Assembly (NCBI RefSeq): GCF_027359925.1
Contig: NZ_CP114767.1
Coordinates: 1,674,001-1,738,000, forward strand
Direction: 5' to 3'
Length of the DNA stretch: 64,000 nucleotides
DNA from: Hymenobacter canadensis
GTDB lineage: Bacteria; Bacteroidota; Bacteroidia; Cytophagales; Hymenobacteraceae
Made by a program: the position numbers and the translations under genes. Each line of letters starts with the position of its first letter. Positions within the stretch are counted from its first letter, which is position 1. Below, in pieces: positions 61,799-64,000 of the stretch. The notes beneath the pieces were generated by a model that worked only from the letters and a program-made list of their open reading frames with translations, was not told where the DNA came from and did not search any database.

Positions 61799-63973
61799 AT
61801 GTCCCGTACCCTTATTGTCTCGAACCGCCTGCCCACGAAAATCCTGCGGACTGCAGAAAGCCTTACGTTTCAGCCCAGCGAAGGCGGGCTGGCTACCGGC
61901 CTCGGCTCCATTTATCAGCAGGATGACAACGTGTGGGTGGGTTGGCCGGGACTTTATGTGGAGGACGCCGCCGAGGAAGCCTACGTGTGCGAGCAGCTGG
62001 CCCAGAACAGTATGGTGCCGGTGTTTCTCACCGAAACCGAAATCCGCGACTTTTACGAGGGCTTCAGCAACTCCACCCTCTGGCCTACTTTCCACTACTT
62101 CACGCAGTACGCCACCTACGAGCAAAGCCACTGGGAAGCCTACGTGGCCGTGAACGAGAAATTCTGCCGCGCCGTGCTGGAGCTGGCTGGCCCCGACGAT
62201 ACCATCTGGATCCACGACTACCAGCTGCTGCTGCTGCCGGCCATGCTGCGCCAGGCTCGCCCCGACTGCACCATCGGCTTCTTCCTGCACATTCCGTTTC
62301 CGTCGTATGAGCTGATCCGGGTGCTGCCGTGGCGCCGGGAGTTGCTGCAGGGCATGCTGGGCGCCGACCTGATTGGCTTCCACACCTTTGGGTATATGCG
62401 CCACTTCCTGAGCGCCGTATCGCAGCTGCTGGGCATGTCGTCGCAGAACGGGCAGATTGAAACCGGCACCCGCACCGTACTGGTCGATGCCTTTCCGATG
62501 GGCATCGACTACGAGCGGTTTGTGACGGCGGCGGCTTCGGAAACGGCCGTTCGGCACGAGGCCAACTACCGCGAGGCCCTGCGCGACGTGCGCGTGATTC
62601 TGAGCATCGACCGCCTCGACTACTCCAAGGGCATTGCCCAGCGGCTGCGGGCCTTCGAGCTGCTGCTGCAGCGCTACCCCGAGTGGCGCGAGCAGGCCAG
62701 CCTGCTGATGGTGGTGGTACCCTCCCGCGACCAGGTGGCCCAATACGCCAGCCTGAAAGAGGAAATCGACGAGCTGGTGGGACGCATCAACTCGCAGTAT
62801 CGCACCATCTCTTGGACCCCGATTCACTACTTCTACCGCTCCTTCCCGCTGGAAGAGCTGGCTGCCTTCTACCGCTTGGCCGAGGTGGCGCTGGTGACGC
62901 CCATGCGCGACGGCATGAACCTGGTGGCGAAGGAATTTGTGGCCAGCAAAGCCAACCAGCGCGGTGTGCTGATCCTGAGCGAGCGGGCCGGGGCGGCCCG
63001 GGAGCTGTCCGATGCCCTCATCATCAACCCCACCGACACCGGCCAGCTGGCTGAGGCCATGCACGACGCGCTGGTGATGCCGGAGGAAGAACAGATCCAG
63101 CGCATGAGCGCCATGCAGGCCCTGGTGCGCCAGTACAACGTGTTTGCCTGGACCCAGCTGTTCATGGACCGGCTGGCCTACACCAAAATCAAGCAGCACA
63201 CGCTGGCCACCGAAACCCTCACGCCCACGGCCACGGCCCGGCTGCTCAGCGAGTACCACGCCGCCCCGTCGCGCCTGCTGCTGCTCGACTACGACGGCAC
63301 GCTGGCCCCCTTCCACCCCGACCCGCAGCGCGCCCGCCCCGACCAGGAGCTGCTGCTGCTGCTCAAGGCCCTGGCCGACGTGCCGCAGAACCGGGTGGTG
63401 GTCATCAGTGGCCGCGACCGGGCCACGCTGCAGGCCTGGCTGGGCCATCTGCCCATCGATTTCATTGCCGAGCACGGCGTATGGCTGCGGCCGGCCGGTG
63501 AGGAGTGGCAGCTGTTCCAGACGCTCAGCAACGCTTGGAAACCGGAAATCCGCTCGATTCTGGAGCTCTACGTGGCCCGCACGGCCGGCTCCTTCATTGA
63601 GGATAAGGAGTACTCTCTGGTATGGCACTACCGCCGTGCCGACGCCGACCTGGGAGCCGTGCGCGCCCGCGACCTGCTCAACCACCTCACCTTTATGACT
63701 TCGAATGGGGATTTGCAGGTGATGGAAGGCAACAAAGTCATCGAAATCAAGACGGCCGGGATTCACAAAGGCTCGGCAGCGGCCCGCTGGCTGGCCACCT
63801 ACCAGCCCGATTTTGCGCTAGCCATCGGCGACGACCGCACCGACGAGGACACGTTCCGTGCCATGCCGCCCGAAGCCTACACCGTGAAGGTGGGCACTGC
63901 CTCCCGCTCGCTGGCCCGCTACCACGTAGCCGGCACCCCCGACGTGCGCCACCTACTGCGGCAGCTACTGTAA
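61799..63973 (+). CDS. Fused trehalose-6-phosphate synthase / trehalose phosphatase
   Basis: Bifunctional enzyme of 724 residues making trehalose from UDP-glucose and glucose-6-phosphate. N-terminal GT20 synthase (1 to about 465): SNRLPTK, WIHDYQLLLLPAML, HIPFPSYE, DRLDYSKGIAQRL, and LVTPMRDGMNLVAKEF. C-terminal HAD phosphatase (about 485-724): D497-Y-D499-GTLAP, VVISGRDR, AIGDDRTDEDTFR. OtsA-OtsB order in one chain is common in this phylum. Product protects against osmotic and drying stress. ATG 61799. A GTCATCCT-type repeat seems to begin at 63992. Confidence 0.96.
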   Translation: MSRTLIVSNRLPTKILRTAESLTFQPSEGGLATGLGSIYQQDDNVWVGWPGLYVEDAAEEAYVCEQLAQNSMVPVFLTETEIRDFYEGFSNSTLWPTFHYFTQYATYEQSHWEAYVAVNEKFCRAVLELAGPDDTIWIHDYQLLLLPAMLRQARPDCTIGFFLHIPFPSYELIRVLPWRRELLQGMLGADLIGFHTFGYMRHFLSAVSQLLGMSSQNGQIETGTRTVLVDAFPMGIDYERFVTAAASETAVRHEANYREALRDVRVILSIDRLDYSKGIAQRLRAFELLLQRYPEWREQASLLMVVVPSRDQVAQYASLKEEIDELVGRINSQYRTISWTPIHYFYRSFPLEELAAFYRLAEVALVTPMRDGMNLVAKEFVASKANQRGVLILSERAGAARELSDALIINPTDTGQLAEAMHDALVMPEEEQIQRMSAMQALVRQYNVFAWTQLFMDRLAYTKIKQHTLATETLTPTATARLLSEYHAAPSRLLLLDYDGTLAPFHPDPQRARPDQELLLLLKALADVPQNRVVVISGRDRATLQAWLGHLPIDFIAEHGVWLRPAGEEWQLFQTLSNAWKPEIRSILELYVARTAGSFIEDKEYSLVWHYRRADADLGAVRARDLLNHLTFMTSNGDLQVMEGNKVIEIKTAGIHKGSAAARWLATYQPDFALAIGDDRTDEDTFRAMPPEAYTVKVGTASRSLARYHVAGTPDVRHLLRQLL

Positions 63974-63991
63974 GTAGGTGGGGGAAAGCCC

Positions 63992-64000
63992 TGTCATCCT
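63992..64000. repeat. Truncated start of a GTCATCCT-type repeat
   Basis: The last nine bases TGTCATCCT equal the start of the elements at 12578 and 14274 and sit just after a stop codon. The rest lies outside the window. Confidence 0.4.

Noticed and set aside
61658..63766. 702-codon minus-strand open frame opposite the trehalose gene
   Set aside because: No motifs; composition is that of an antisense shadow of the fused trehalose enzyme.

Overview
The window most likely comes from a high-GC Bacteroidota of the Cytophagales, and Hymenobacter or a close relative fits best. This rests on four things: a type IX secretion (T9SS) C-terminal sorting domain on one secreted protein, Bacteroidota-type promoters (TTG about 19-20 nt before TAnnTTTG), almost no Shine-Dalgarno sequences, and a proton-pump rhodopsin with its retinal synthase. 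About 50 protein genes and one tRNA-Glu fill the window densely on both strands. I see no rRNA, CRISPR array, transposase, integrase or prophage.

Layout. 1-9.6 kb: MscS channel, ClC chloride channel with CBS domains, cation/proton antiporter, BaiN-like flavoprotein, a diadenylate-cyclase-like (DAC) protein, an aldo/keto reductase and a DUF4112 protein. 9.7-19.9 kb: a lipoprotein, a SCO1/cytochrome c pair, SseB-like, DUF2062, YihY/BrkB, a Cys-rich copper-type four-helix protein, RecQ, a HTH-S24 regulator, and a pirin/GAF pair. 19.9-27.4 kb: M2 metallopeptidase, MtfA-like peptidase with SEC-C, a small tyrosine phosphatase, a DbpA-type RNA helicase, a THUMP methyltransferase, and a membrane coiled-coil protein. 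27.4-33 kb: NIP-like aquaporin, FucP-type sugar transporter, rhodopsin, Blh (beta-carotene cleavage) and MurB.

33-38 kb holds three tandem paralogues of secreted OB-fold/FN3 proteins. The third carries a two-HKD phospholipase D/nuclease module and a T9SS tail. 38-50.8 kb: RlmF, a Pr6Pr membrane protein, MutS2, a lipoprotein trypsin-like protease, a TIGR02757 protein, a LysM protein, KdsB, a lipoprotein and a GH97 alpha-glucosidase. 51-57 kb: a complete RND efflux system (adaptor, pump, outer-membrane factor). 57-64 kb: SUI1-like factor, orphan histidine kinase, YegS-like lipid kinase, GAPDH, tRNA-Glu, and a fused trehalose-phosphate synthase/phosphatase.

The most unusual feature of the DNA itself is a set of long, near-perfect hairpin repeats (100-190 bp) between genes, usually at gene 3' ends. 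At least four sequence types look related to one another, and two elements contain the same nested perfect palindrome. No clear new multi-gene system was found. The best candidates for a closer look are the rhodopsin with a possible carotenoid-antenna site, the DAC-like protein with an altered active-site motif, the OB/FN3/PLD cluster, and the hairpin repeats.
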